DNA of 64,000 nt, taken from contig NZ_CP167894.1 in NCBI RefSeq assembly GCF_041504345.1, positions 2,480,001-2,544,000 on the forward strand. The letters run 5' to 3'. Source of the DNA: Vibrio sp. BS-M-Sm-2. Its GTDB lineage: Bacteria > Pseudomonadota > Gammaproteobacteria > Enterobacterales > Vibrionaceae. The stretch's first letter is position 1; every line of letters starts with the position of its first letter. The position numbers and the translations under genes are program-made. Shown here one piece after another: positions 9,281 to 18,202 of this stretch. The notes under the pieces are model-generated. The model was not told where the DNA came from. It saw only the letters and a list, made by a program, of their open reading frames with translations, and did not search any database.

Positions 9281-9306
9281 AAAAAGGGAGCCAAGGCTCC
9301 CTTTCT
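9281..9306 (-). terminator. Terminator between dksA and gluQ
   Basis: AAAGGGAGCC and GGCTCCCTTT form a perfect hairpin with a T-tract on the minus strand. It separates dksA from gluQ and probably limits expression of gluQ. Confidence 0.8.
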
Positions 9307-9321
9307 TTACATCTGCAAGAA

Positions 9322-9768
9322 TTAACCTTGCATCTGTTTCTCTTTGATCTCTGCAAGTGTTTTACAGTCAATACAAAGATCAGCAGTTGGACGAGCTTCA
9401 AGGCGACGAATGCCAATCTCGATACCGCAAGAATCACAGAAGCCGAAATCGTCTTCTTCGATCTTGTCTAATGTCTTCTCAATTTTTTTGATAAGACGAC
9501 GCTCACGGTCACGGTTACGTAACTCTAGGCTGAATTCTTCTTCTTGAGAAGCACGGTCAACTGGGTCTGGGAAATTCGCTGCTTCGTCCTGCATGTGGTG
9601 CACAGTACGATCAACTTCTTCCCTGAGCTGGTTGCGCCAAGCTGCTAAAATTTTTGTAAAATGTTCCGTTTGCTCAGGTGACATGTACTCTTCACCTGGC
9701 TTCTCTTGGTACGGTTCAACACCTGCGATGGCTAGGATGCCTAGCGCTTTTTTCTTAGATTCTGGCAT
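9322..9768 (-). CDS. dksA: RNA polymerase-binding transcription factor DksA
   Basis: Binds the RNA polymerase secondary channel and, with ppGpp, represses rRNA and activates amino acid promoters. The 148 aa have an N-terminal globular part and a long coiled coil. The tip contains [10 protein letters not shown] with the conserved aspartates. A four-cysteine zinc finger (CDSCG ... LCIDC) is at the C-terminal side. All key residues are present. It lies between sfsA and gluQ, the standard order. Confidence 0.98.
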   Translation of the reverse strand: MPESKKKALGILAIAGVEPYQEKPGEEYMSPEQTEHFTKILAAWRNQLREEVDRTVHHMQDEAANFPDPVDRASQEEEFSLELRNRDRERRLIKKIEKTLDKIEEDDFGFCDSCGIEIGIRRLEARPTADLCIDCKTLAEIKEKQMQG

Positions 9769-9903
9769 ACAGCATCTCCTATTTACACCTAGTCAACTGC
9801 AAAGCAGCTAATTTTAAGGCGGGTATCTATAGCAGAAAGAACGAATGGTGGCAAATACTCTTATTCAAACTTGCAATCAATGTGATTAGTTCAGCATCTT
9901 TGC

Positions 9904-10629
9904 TTAGCTATTGATAAATTCAACAGCTTGTTTTAGTTGTATTTGAGTACTGCTGAGCTCTGCTTTATAGCAAAGCACTTCAACTCCAGCGTCTTGTGCT
10001 TGTTTTAGTAATAACGAATATTTGGCGTCTATATGGTGTGCCGCAGACACTTTTTCAATACCTGAATGTAAAACAGTGAATAAAAGTACGGCTCTATTTC
10101 CAGATTCGACCATTTCTGTGAGTTCACGCAGATGTTTTTGGCCTCTGGTTGTGACCGCATCAGGGAAAAAGCCTTGCCCTTTAGTAGAGGTTTCTTGCTC
10201 GTCGAGCAAAGTGACGCTTTTTACTTCGATATAGCAAGGCGGCTTTTCGTTATCTTCAAGTAGAATATCAATGCGACTATTCTCACTGCCATATTTCACT
10301 TCGGTTCGTAACGCGTTATAACCTAAGAGTTCAACTATAGTCCCATTTTCAATTGCTTCCACTGCTAGCTGGTTTGCCCGCGCAGTATTTACACAAATAC
10401 GATGACCTTTGTCTGTTTCTGAGATCTCCCAGCTGTTTGGGTACTTTCTTTTTGCATTATCAGATGTTGAGTACCAAACGGTGTTACCTGGGGTCGCACA
10501 CCCTGTCATCGCTCCAGTGTTAGCACAGTGAATAGTACGCTCGCTGCCGTCAGGAAGTTTGATGTCAGTGAGAAAACGTTTATAGCGTTTGATAAGAGTC
10601 GCTGACTCTAATGGCGGATTGAAGTGCAT
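9904..10629 (-). CDS. sfsA: Sugar fermentation stimulation protein SfsA
   Basis: SfsA family protein, 241 aa, historically linked to maltose metabolism and non-specific DNA binding in E. coli; its biochemical role is unresolved. Recognised by the N-terminal [20 protein letters not shown], the [11 protein letters not shown] block, and the YIEVKSVTL and [16 protein letters not shown] blocks. The latter two resemble nuclease-fold motifs. It is upstream of dksA and divergent from hrpB with a 34-bp gap, so the two promoters overlap. Confidence 0.93.
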   Translation of the reverse strand: MHFNPPLESATLIKRYKRFLTDIKLPDGSERTIHCANTGAMTGCATPGNTVWYSTSDNAKRKYPNSWEISETDKGHRICVNTARANQLAVEAIENGTIVELLGYNALRTEVKYGSENSRIDILLEDNEKPPCYIEVKSVTLLDEQETSTKGQGFFPDAVTTRGQKHLRELTEMVESGNRAVLLFTVLHSGIEKVSAAHHIDAKYSLLLKQAQDAGVEVLCYKAELSSTQIQLKQAVEFINS

Positions 10630-10663
10630 ATTACTTATTTAGACGAGTAGGTTTTTATGTACA

Positions 10664-13162
10664 ATGTTGCCAACATTACACCACAAGGTTCTCCCATTGC
10701 CACAACTGCCCATAGAAGCTGTGATGCCAGATCTGCTCGCTGGCGTAGAAACACACACTCAACTTATTCTAAAGGCCGCTCCCGGTGCAGGTAAGTCAAC
10801 ATTCTTCCCTTTACAACTGGTTAAGAGCAATGCCGTTCAAGGCAAAATTATCATGCTTGAACCTAGGCGTTTGGCGGCAAGAAATATTGCGACTTACTTG
10901 GCGAGCCAATTGGGAGAGAAGGTCGGGGAGAGCATAGGTTTTAGAGTTCGTGGTGAATCTAAAACCAGCAGTGCAACTCGCTTGGAGATCGTTACCGAAG
11001 GGATCATGACAAGAATGATCCAAACCGACCCTGAACTGACCGGGGTGGATATGGTGATCTTCGATGAATTCCACGAACGCAGCATTCATGCCGATACCGC
11101 TTTGGCGTTTAGTCTAGAGATCCAAGAGGCGCTACGTGATGATCTGAAAGTGGTTGTGATGTCGGCAACCTTAGATCAACAAGCGCTGCAGTCTTTATTG
11201 CCGAATGCCAAATATGTTGAATCTCAAGGTCGTACTTTTCCGGTCGACTTCCGTTATCAACCTCTCAGTACTAATGAATATTTAGCTCCTAAAATGGCTA
11301 ATGTAATTCGCTCTTTGATGGAGAAGGAATCCGGTTCGTTATTAGCATTTTTACCAGGAGTGTCTGCGATTAAGCAGGTGGAGTCGCAACTAGAACAACT
11401 CTCTAGCGATATCGATGTGTGTCCTTTGTATGGGCAACTCAGCTTTCCTCAACAGCAGAAAGCGATCGCGCCATCAGAGAAAGGGCGTCGAAAGGTGGTG
11501 TTAGCCACCAATATTGCTGAGACTTCTTTGACGATTGAAGGTATTCGACTGGTGGTCGATTCCGGGCTTGAACGTGTGGCGAAGTTTGATTTGAAAACCG
11601 GTATCACCAAGCTTGAGCAAGTGAAAATCTCGCAATCTTCAGCTGAGCAACGAGCGGGTCGTGCGGGACGAATTGAAGAGGGCTTGTGCGTTCGTTTGTA
11701 CAGCGAAACGCAGCTGATGCAGCAACCTGCTGTACCTGAGCCTGAAATTCTACATTCAGATCTCTCTTCGCTGGTGGCTGAATTGACGCAGTGGGGCGCT
11801 GCAAATGCAGACGAGTTGCAATGGCTAGATATTCCGCCACAAGCTTCAGTGGAACAAGCCAAGCAACTGCTGCAAAGCCTTGAGCTATTAGATAGTAATG
11901 GCCAATTTACGGCGCTAGGTAAGCAGGCCCAGCGTTTAGGCCTTGAACCACGTATCGTCAGCATGCTGATAAAAGCGCAACAAGGCAGCCCAGCATTGCT
12001 GAATGCTGCGATTGTCGCCGCCGCTTTACTTGAAGAGCCTGAACGCAACGTCACTGATATTCAGCATTCGTTGCACCGGCTTAAACAAAGAAAGCATTCG
12101 AAAAACAGCGTGGTGATGCAGCGAGCGAAAAGTCTCGCCAACAAACTCAATCATCACGTAGATTTGTCACAACTTGACGAATCATTGTTACCATTAGTGC
12201 TTTGTTTTGCATTCCCTGACCGAATAGCTCAAGCGAGAAGCGCAACCGGTAGTGCTTTCCTACTTGCGAATGGTCACGGCGCTGAGGTGCGTGATGATGA
12301 TCCACTGGCGAATAACGATTACATCGTGGTGATTGATTTGATACGCAGCACAGGACGAGCCAGTCAGATTTTTTTGGCAACCGCCGTTGATATTGCGCAG
12401 TTAGAAGAAGCGTTTCCAAATCTCTTTGCCTGTTCGGATTATGCGGATTGGGATGAAAAGCGTGGTCGCTTAGTTGCCGAGCAGCGAGTCTCTTTGGGTA
12501 AACTGATTATCAGCACCAAAGCGTTACCAGAGCCGAGTGCGAATCAGGCGAGCCAAGCGCTACTCAATTATATCGCTCGATGTGGGCTTGATCATTTACA
12601 TTGGACGCCTGCCGCGAAGCAGCTAGTTGAGCGCGTACGTTGCGCTCAGCTTTGGATGCCAGAACATGATTGGCCTGCGATGGATAATGCTAGCTTAATT
12701 GAACATCTAGATACTTGGTTATCACCGTATTTGAATGGCATAAAGTCAGCGAAAGGGTTGTCGAATGTTTCCATTGAACAAGCACTATCGGCTTACCTTG
12801 GTTGGCCGTTGAATCAAGAAATCGATCAATGGTTACCAACTCACTACGTGATGCCTACAGGCAGTAAAAAGGCGATTCGATACCAATATCAATCGGAGCC
12901 TGTGATCTCGGTGCGAATGCAAGAAGTCTTTGGTGAACAAGACTCACCATTGATAGCGCAAGGTCGTAAAAAAGTCGTGCTTGAGTTACTTTCTCCAGCG
13001 CAGCGACCACTGCAAATCACTCAAGATTTAGCTGGCTTTTGGGCTGGCGCGTACAAAGAAGTACAAAAAGAGATGAAAGGCCGTTACCCAAAACATCCTT
13101 GGCCCGATGATCCTGCTAACCATGTAGCAACCACTAAAACCAAACGACAGTTGAACCGATGA
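10664..13162 (+). CDS. hrpB: DEAH-box ATP-dependent helicase HrpB
   Basis: Putative RNA helicase of 832 aa. Motifs in order: Walker A APGAGKST (near residue 40), DEFHER in place of DEAH, SATLD, and the motif VI arginines in QRAGRAGR. The HrpB-specific C-terminal region follows. In E. coli, HrpB has no strict phenotype and its substrate is unknown. The stop overlaps the first ATG of mrcB (13159), so the two genes are coupled, the usual hrpB-mrcB arrangement. Confidence 0.95.
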   Translation: MLPTLHHKVLPLPQLPIEAVMPDLLAGVETHTQLILKAAPGAGKSTFFPLQLVKSNAVQGKIIMLEPRRLAARNIATYLASQLGEKVGESIGFRVRGESKTSSATRLEIVTEGIMTRMIQTDPELTGVDMVIFDEFHERSIHADTALAFSLEIQEALRDDLKVVVMSATLDQQALQSLLPNAKYVESQGRTFPVDFRYQPLSTNEYLAPKMANVIRSLMEKESGSLLAFLPGVSAIKQVESQLEQLSSDIDVCPLYGQLSFPQQQKAIAPSEKGRRKVVLATNIAETSLTIEGIRLVVDSGLERVAKFDLKTGITKLEQVKISQSSAEQRAGRAGRIEEGLCVRLYSETQLMQQPAVPEPEILHSDLSSLVAELTQWGAANADELQWLDIPPQASVEQAKQLLQSLELLDSNGQFTALGKQAQRLGLEPRIVSMLIKAQQGSPALLNAAIVAAALLEEPERNVTDIQHSLHRLKQRKHSKNSVVMQRAKSLANKLNHHVDLSQLDESLLPLVLCFAFPDRIAQARSATGSAFLLANGHGAEVRDDDPLANNDYIVVIDLIRSTGRASQIFLATAVDIAQLEEAFPNLFACSDYADWDEKRGRLVAEQRVSLGKLIISTKALPEPSANQASQALLNYIARCGLDHLHWTPAAKQLVERVRCAQLWMPEHDWPAMDNASLIEHLDTWLSPYLNGIKSAKGLSNVSIEQALSAYLGWPLNQEIDQWLPTHYVMPTGSKKAIRYQYQSEPVISVRMQEVFGEQDSPLIAQGRKKVVLELLSPAQRPLQITQDLAGFWAGAYKEVQKEMKGRYPKHPWPDDPANHVATTKTKRQLNR

Positions 13163-15558
13163 TGACCAAAATGTTAACGCCAAAAAAGGCACCACCTAAA
13201 AAAGCGCCAGCAAAGAAGTCACCAGCGACCAAAGCCAAGCCTCGAAAACCGAGAGCCGCCGCGAAGAAGACCAAACCAAGAGCCAAAAAAACGGGTAACC
13301 GAGGTTGGTTGAAGATCCTTTGGGGCATTGCGTGGAAAGCGGGCTTAGCCTTGGCTGCGCTACTGCTGTTCGTCGGTATCTACCTAGATTCGGTGGTCAA
13401 GCAGCGCTTTGAAGGCCAATTGTTTGATTTGCCGACCGTTGTTTATGCTCGTGTGTTGGATTTGTCTCCGGGTACTCCGGTGAGTTTGACACAGGTTAAG
13501 AATGAACTGGATGTGCTTAATTACCGTAAGGTGAATGCGCCTCGTCACCCGGGCGAATACTCCTCTTCTTCAACCAAGATTGAAATGATTCGTCGTCCGT
13601 TCGAGTTTGTCGATGGACCGGAAGCGGATCGTCATGTGATGCTGCATTTCAATGGTAACGAGTTGACTCGCATTCAATCGCTAGAGAAGAAAGGCGACAT
13701 GGGCTACCTACGTGTTGAACCGAAAATGCTTGGTATGCTTGAGAAAAGTAACGATGAGCAGCGCCTGTTCTTAAAACGTAATCAATTCCCAGAAGTGATG
13801 GTTGATGCCTTATTAGCAACCGAAGACCGAAACTTCTATCAACATGACGGTGTGTCGCCACTGGCAATCGCTCGTGCAATGGTCGTTAACGTCAAAGCTG
13901 GGCGAACGGTACAGGGTGGTAGTACGCTGACACAACAGTTGGCAAAAAACCTGTTCTTGTCCAGTGAACGTACATTGTGGCGTAAGGTTCGTGAAGCTTA
14001 CATTGCACTTATCTTGGACCATCGTTACAGCAAAGACCGTATCCTAGAGGCTTACTTAAATGAGGTTTACCTAGGGCAAAATGGTGGGCAAGCGATCCAT
14101 GGCTTCGGTTTAGCGTCTCGCTTGTACTTCGGTCAGCCCATTCAAGAGCTCCGCATTGATCAACTAGCATTGTTGGTGGGTATGGTGAAAGGACCTTCGT
14201 ATTACAATCCGGTTCGTTATCCTGAGCGTGCCAAGACTCGACGCGATTTGGTTCTTCGCTTATTGATGCAGCAAGACATATTAACTCCGCGACAATACGA
14301 AGAAGCGGCGAGTCGTGATTTGGATATTCAAGACAATCCACGTATTGCTAGCCGTCAGCCAGCTTACTTCCAACAAGTCAATATTGAGCTTAAGAAGTAT
14401 GTCGGTGATCGATTTGAAGCGAAAAAAGGGATTCGAGTCTTCACCTCTCTGGATCCGGTTTCCCAAGACAAGTTAGAGAAGTCGATTGCACGCAAGGTGC
14501 CTGATTTATCGAAAACCGCAGGTAACAAACTGGAAGCAGCAGCTATTGCCGTAGATAGAAATACCGGTGAAATTCGAGCTATGGTTGGTGGTAAGCGTAC
14601 TGGCTACGATGGCTTTAACCGTGCCTTGAACGCGAGTCGTCCTATTGGTTCTTTAGTTAAGCCTGCAATCTACTTAACCGCATTGGAACAACCTGATAAG
14701 TACACACTTGCGACAACATTGATGGATACGCCATTAAGCTTGAAAGGCAGCAAAGGAAGTGTGTGGAGCCCAAGAAACTTCGATCGTAAGTTCCGTGGAG
14801 ATGTGCCCTTGTATGTGGCGCTTTCTAAGTCTTATAACGTACCTACGGTTCGCTTAGGTATGCAGTTAGGCATTGATAGCGTCTCCGATACGATTGGAAA
14901 ACTGGGCGTCGATAAGAATGAAATTCGTCCAGTGCCATCGATGTTTTTGGGTTCGTTCTCACTGACTCCGTTCCAGGTGGCACAGATGTACCAAACCATC
15001 ACCAACTCTGGCCGTATCGCACCTTTGTCTGCGCTTCGTTCGGTGGTTGATAATGATGGTGAGGTTCTGTATCAGTCGATTCCTCGTGTATCACAGAGCG
15101 TTGACCAGCAAGCGGCTTGGCTAACCACCTACGCGATGAAGCGTGGTGTGTCGGAAGGCACGGGGCGCTTCCTACAAGGTCAGTTTGCATGGGCTGGTTT
15201 AGCCGGTAAAACAGGCACCAGTAACGACAGCCGAGACAGTTGGTTTGTGGGTGTTGATGGCCGTGAAGTTACCACCATCTGGTTAGGGCGTGATGATAAT
15301 AAGCCAACTAAACTAACGGGCTCCAGTGGCGCGTTACGTGTTTATGCCGATTATTTGAAACAGAGAACACCAGAGCAGTTAATATTGCCTTGGCCTAATG
15401 GAATTGCGACGGCAAGTTTTACTCGAACCGCTCAAGGGGCTTTAGAATTTGACTGTGATGGTGCCGTTAAATTGCCGGTTTGGGATGAAAGTGGAAAGAT
15501 TAAAAAGAGCTGTGAAAGTCAACCAAAACAGTGGCTAAAGAAGCTTTTTCAGTGGTAA
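13159..15558 (+). CDS. mrcB: Penicillin-binding protein 1B, bifunctional murein synthase
   Basis: Polymerises and crosslinks peptidoglycan. The 799 aa have a Lys/Ala/Pro-rich cytoplasmic tail (1-50), one membrane anchor (about 55-75) and a UB2H-like region. The glycosyltransferase domain has the catalytic glutamate in EDRNFYQHDG. The transpeptidase domain has the catalytic serine in GSLVKP, the SxN motif in SKSYN and the KTGTS box. All motifs are intact. Two in-frame ATGs at 13159 and 13162 are both possible starts. The 5' end overlaps hrpB. Confidence 0.97.
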   Translation: MMTKMLTPKKAPPKKAPAKKSPATKAKPRKPRAAAKKTKPRAKKTGNRGWLKILWGIAWKAGLALAALLLFVGIYLDSVVKQRFEGQLFDLPTVVYARVLDLSPGTPVSLTQVKNELDVLNYRKVNAPRHPGEYSSSSTKIEMIRRPFEFVDGPEADRHVMLHFNGNELTRIQSLEKKGDMGYLRVEPKMLGMLEKSNDEQRLFLKRNQFPEVMVDALLATEDRNFYQHDGVSPLAIARAMVVNVKAGRTVQGGSTLTQQLAKNLFLSSERTLWRKVREAYIALILDHRYSKDRILEAYLNEVYLGQNGGQAIHGFGLASRLYFGQPIQELRIDQLALLVGMVKGPSYYNPVRYPERAKTRRDLVLRLLMQQDILTPRQYEEAASRDLDIQDNPRIASRQPAYFQQVNIELKKYVGDRFEAKKGIRVFTSLDPVSQDKLEKSIARKVPDLSKTAGNKLEAAAIAVDRNTGEIRAMVGGKRTGYDGFNRALNASRPIGSLVKPAIYLTALEQPDKYTLATTLMDTPLSLKGSKGSVWSPRNFDRKFRGDVPLYVALSKSYNVPTVRLGMQLGIDSVSDTIGKLGVDKNEIRPVPSMFLGSFSLTPFQVAQMYQTITNSGRIAPLSALRSVVDNDGEVLYQSIPRVSQSVDQQAAWLTTYAMKRGVSEGTGRFLQGQFAWAGLAGKTGTSNDSRDSWFVGVDGREVTTIWLGRDDNKPTKLTGSSGALRVYADYLKQRTPEQLILPWPNGIATASFTRTAQGALEFDCDGAVKLPVWDESGKIKKSCESQPKQWLKKLFQW

Positions 15559-15596
15559 AGTCGTAACAGAAAAGAATGACAAGGATAGTGTAAAGA

Positions 15597-17930
15597 ATGA
15601 TTTCTCGTTGGATGGTGAGCGGCTTAGGCATTGTCGGTACTGTGATCAGTTTTCAGCTGTTTGCATCTACCGTGACACAGGTTGATCAACCTCAGCAGGC
15701 TGAACAAGCTCATAAAAGGCCAACCGTTGCTGTCGTTCTTGCTGGTGGTGGGGCCAAAGGTGCAGCTCACATTGGAGTGCTTAAAGCCCTAGAAGAAATG
15801 CAAATCCCGGTTGATTACATTACTGGTACTAGTATGGGCTCATACGTTGGTGGCCTTTATGCGACAGGGATGAGCGCAGACGAGATTGAGAGCTTTATTT
15901 ATACAGTCGATTGGAATCGCGGTTATCGTGATCGTGTTAACCGTAGTGATCGCCGTGTACGTGACAAAGAATATGAAGACCGCTACCAACTGAACACTGA
16001 CCTCGGTTTAGGTTGGGGCGAAATCAAAGCAAGTAAAGGGGTGGTTCAAGGTCAGAATATGTTGCGTATTCTGCGAGAGACCACAGGTAATCTATCTCCA
16101 CTCGACTCTTTTGATCATCTTGCTATTCCATACCGTTCCGTCGCAACCGACATCATCGAACTTGAAGAGGTGGTCATCGACCATGGTCACCTTGTTGATG
16201 CCATGATGGCGAGTATGTCGGTACCCGGCGCGCTTCCCCCTTACTCTCTAGATGGTCAAATGCTGGTTGATGGCGGTGTCACCAATAATATGCCAGTCGA
16301 CGTTGCCAGAGCGATGGGAGCGGACATTGTCATTGCGGTGGATATCAGTACCAATTACAAAGGCAAAGAAGACTTCACGAATTTTCTAGCGGCAGCTAAC
16401 CAACTTTCTAATTATCTGGTCCAACGCAGCACTCAAGAGCAAGCTGAGACACTGACGGATGATGATGTTTTTTTACGCCCTGATGTTGGGCAAATGGAGA
16501 CGACAGAATTCGATAAAATGCCGGGTGCCTACCAAGCCGGTTATGACGCAGCGATCCAGAACAGCTCTGAGCTTTCTAAGCTGTCACTCTCTAACGCAGA
16601 CTATCAGAAGTATATCGATCATAAGCAGCAAGCTCGAAAGCAGCTGAAACATGGCGATAAGACTGTCGTCGATAGGGTTGTTATCAACAATAATACTCAT
16701 TACACCGATAAGCTGATTGAGAACCGCTTGAACCTCGATTCTGGTGAGATTCTGAAGACCAGTGAAATTGAATCAAAAGTGCAAGATCTGTATGCCTTAG
16801 ACCGATTTGAGTTGATCACCTATGAGTTCGAAAATGTCGATGGCGAAGATCAACTTCAGGTCGATGTGAACGAAAAGTCTTGGGGGCCTAATTACCTCAA
16901 TTTCCGTTTTTTCCTTGAAGATGACTTTTCAACAGAGAGCCAGTATTCGCTTGGTGTATCTGCTAATTTTACCGATATCAACTCACACGGTGCAGAACTA
17001 AGAACCAACGTTGAGATGGGTACAGATAAGCGTATAGAGGCTGAACTTTTTTCCCCATTCTTCTCAAGTCAAAAGCTATTCACGTCGGCATCTCTTGCTT
17101 ATAGTAATCAACAAAGAAATTTACCCGTTGATATTGATGAAATCGAAGAGCCTACATTGGATGTAACTCAAAACTACTTTCCCATGTCTTATAAAGAGTA
17201 TGTGGGTGAGTTAGCATTAGGTTATCAACCCACTTTGTGGCAAGAACTTAAATTTGGTGCTCGCTATACCGATGGTGATGTGGAGGTCTCTTCGCTGCCT
17301 TATCTTGGTAATGGCGGGTACACTCGTATTGGTGGCTTCATTAGCTATCGACTCGATACATTAGATAACTTTAGTTTGCCGACCGAAGGTTATTTTGTCG
17401 ATTTGGAGTACCTTGTCTCTCATGATGATTTTGAGAATGATTCGTCTATCGAAAATTCGGAATTAACCTCGGAGAGCGATACCGTCTATGAGTTTTCGGC
17501 TAATTTCATGGCGGCACAAAGTATTGAGAAGCATACTTTAGTCGCAAAGCTTGATTACGGTATCGTAGAAAGCAAAAACTCGGTTTTTCCTATCGATCCC
17601 AAAGAGCTCGGTGGTTTCCTAAACCTATCTGGTATTCCTAGGAATAGTATGATCGGTCAGAACTTAGCTTATACGAGTCTTATTTACCGCTATAAGTGGT
17701 TTGAAAATGACTTTGGTCTCTTTGAGTCACCATTCTATGTGGGTGCTTCCATTGAACATGGTGGTGTTTGGTCAAACAATGATTTAAGACTTGATGAAGC
17801 ACCAATGTTCACCGCGGGCTCCGTTTTTGCGGGTGTCGATTCACCAATAGGACCGATCATTTTGGCTTATGGCCGAACCGAAGATAACTATGATTCGGTG
17901 TATTTGATTGTAGGTACTTCCTACAAATAA
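15597..17930 (+). CDS. Patatin-like phospholipase with POTRA and outer-membrane barrel (type Vd autotransporter)
   Basis: A 777-aa protein with an N-terminal signal peptide (about 1-24). The patatin domain (about 45-330) has the oxyanion loop GGGAKGAAH, the serine motif GTSMGS and the catalytic aspartate in DGGVTNNMP, so the Ser-Asp dyad is intact. A POTRA-like segment (about 355-430) and a BamA/Omp85-type beta-barrel follow to the C-terminus. This is the layout of PlpD, where the lipase is exported by its own barrel. It starts 38 bp after mrcB with no terminator seen, so co-transcription is likely. Substrate and release of the passenger are not known. Confidence 0.9.
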   Translation: MISRWMVSGLGIVGTVISFQLFASTVTQVDQPQQAEQAHKRPTVAVVLAGGGAKGAAHIGVLKALEEMQIPVDYITGTSMGSYVGGLYATGMSADEIESFIYTVDWNRGYRDRVNRSDRRVRDKEYEDRYQLNTDLGLGWGEIKASKGVVQGQNMLRILRETTGNLSPLDSFDHLAIPYRSVATDIIELEEVVIDHGHLVDAMMASMSVPGALPPYSLDGQMLVDGGVTNNMPVDVARAMGADIVIAVDISTNYKGKEDFTNFLAAANQLSNYLVQRSTQEQAETLTDDDVFLRPDVGQMETTEFDKMPGAYQAGYDAAIQNSSELSKLSLSNADYQKYIDHKQQARKQLKHGDKTVVDRVVINNNTHYTDKLIENRLNLDSGEILKTSEIESKVQDLYALDRFELITYEFENVDGEDQLQVDVNEKSWGPNYLNFRFFLEDDFSTESQYSLGVSANFTDINSHGAELRTNVEMGTDKRIEAELFSPFFSSQKLFTSASLAYSNQQRNLPVDIDEIEEPTLDVTQNYFPMSYKEYVGELALGYQPTLWQELKFGARYTDGDVEVSSLPYLGNGGYTRIGGFISYRLDTLDNFSLPTEGYFVDLEYLVSHDDFENDSSIENSELTSESDTVYEFSANFMAAQSIEKHTLVAKLDYGIVESKNSVFPIDPKELGGFLNLSGIPRNSMIGQNLAYTSLIYRYKWFENDFGLFESPFYVGASIEHGGVWSNNDLRLDEAPMFTAGSVFAGVDSPIGPIILAYGRTEDNYDSVYLIVGTSYK

Positions 17931-18023
17931 TCATGCGTAGAGCTGCCATTTTACTGCGTAATTAGGCAAAAATAGTGGGACTTTCGTCTTAACTTGCTAT
18001 GTTGGTCAAAATGATAAGATTTT

Positions 18024-18039
18024 AATTTAACGTTAAATT
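18024..18039. promoter_or_regulatory. 16-bp perfect palindrome upstream of acnB
   Basis: AATTTAACGTTAAATT is fully self-complementary. It sits about 165-180 bp before the acnB start and just upstream of a TATTCT-like -10 element. The TTAAATTA half resembles an ArcA box and the centre loosely resembles a Cra site. The regulator is unproven. Confidence 0.4.
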
Positions 18040-18136
18040 TGCTATTCTACCGCCCACAGTTTGGCCTCTATGACGCCGCTCATCAATACAAATTGAATGA
18101 CAAAAATGGCAATGGAGAGCCAAGTTTCCAAGGATG

Positions 18137-18180
18137 TTCACTTCTTTATTTTACTAACAATTATGAAGGGAAGAAGTGAA
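18137..18180 (+). promoter_or_regulatory. Leader hairpin in front of acnB
   Basis: TTCACTTCTT (18137-18146) pairs perfectly over 10 bp with AAGAAGTGAA (18171-18180). The right arm holds an alternative GTG start (18176), and the loop contains its GAAGGG. The hairpin ends 8 bases before the ribosome binding site of the preferred start at 18203, so folding could affect translation. Confidence 0.5.
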
Positions 18181-18202
18181 CCGCAATGAGAGGAAAAAAG
18201 TC

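Noticed and set aside
11449..12054. 201-codon minus-strand frame inside hrpB
   Set aside because: Antisense of the helicase domain with no start signals or family features; the plus-strand frame has all helicase motifs.
18176..18202. Upstream GTG start for acnB
   Set aside because: It has an acceptable GAAGGG, but adds nine residues absent from AcnB homologues, and the hairpin would hide it; the GTG at 18203 is preferred.
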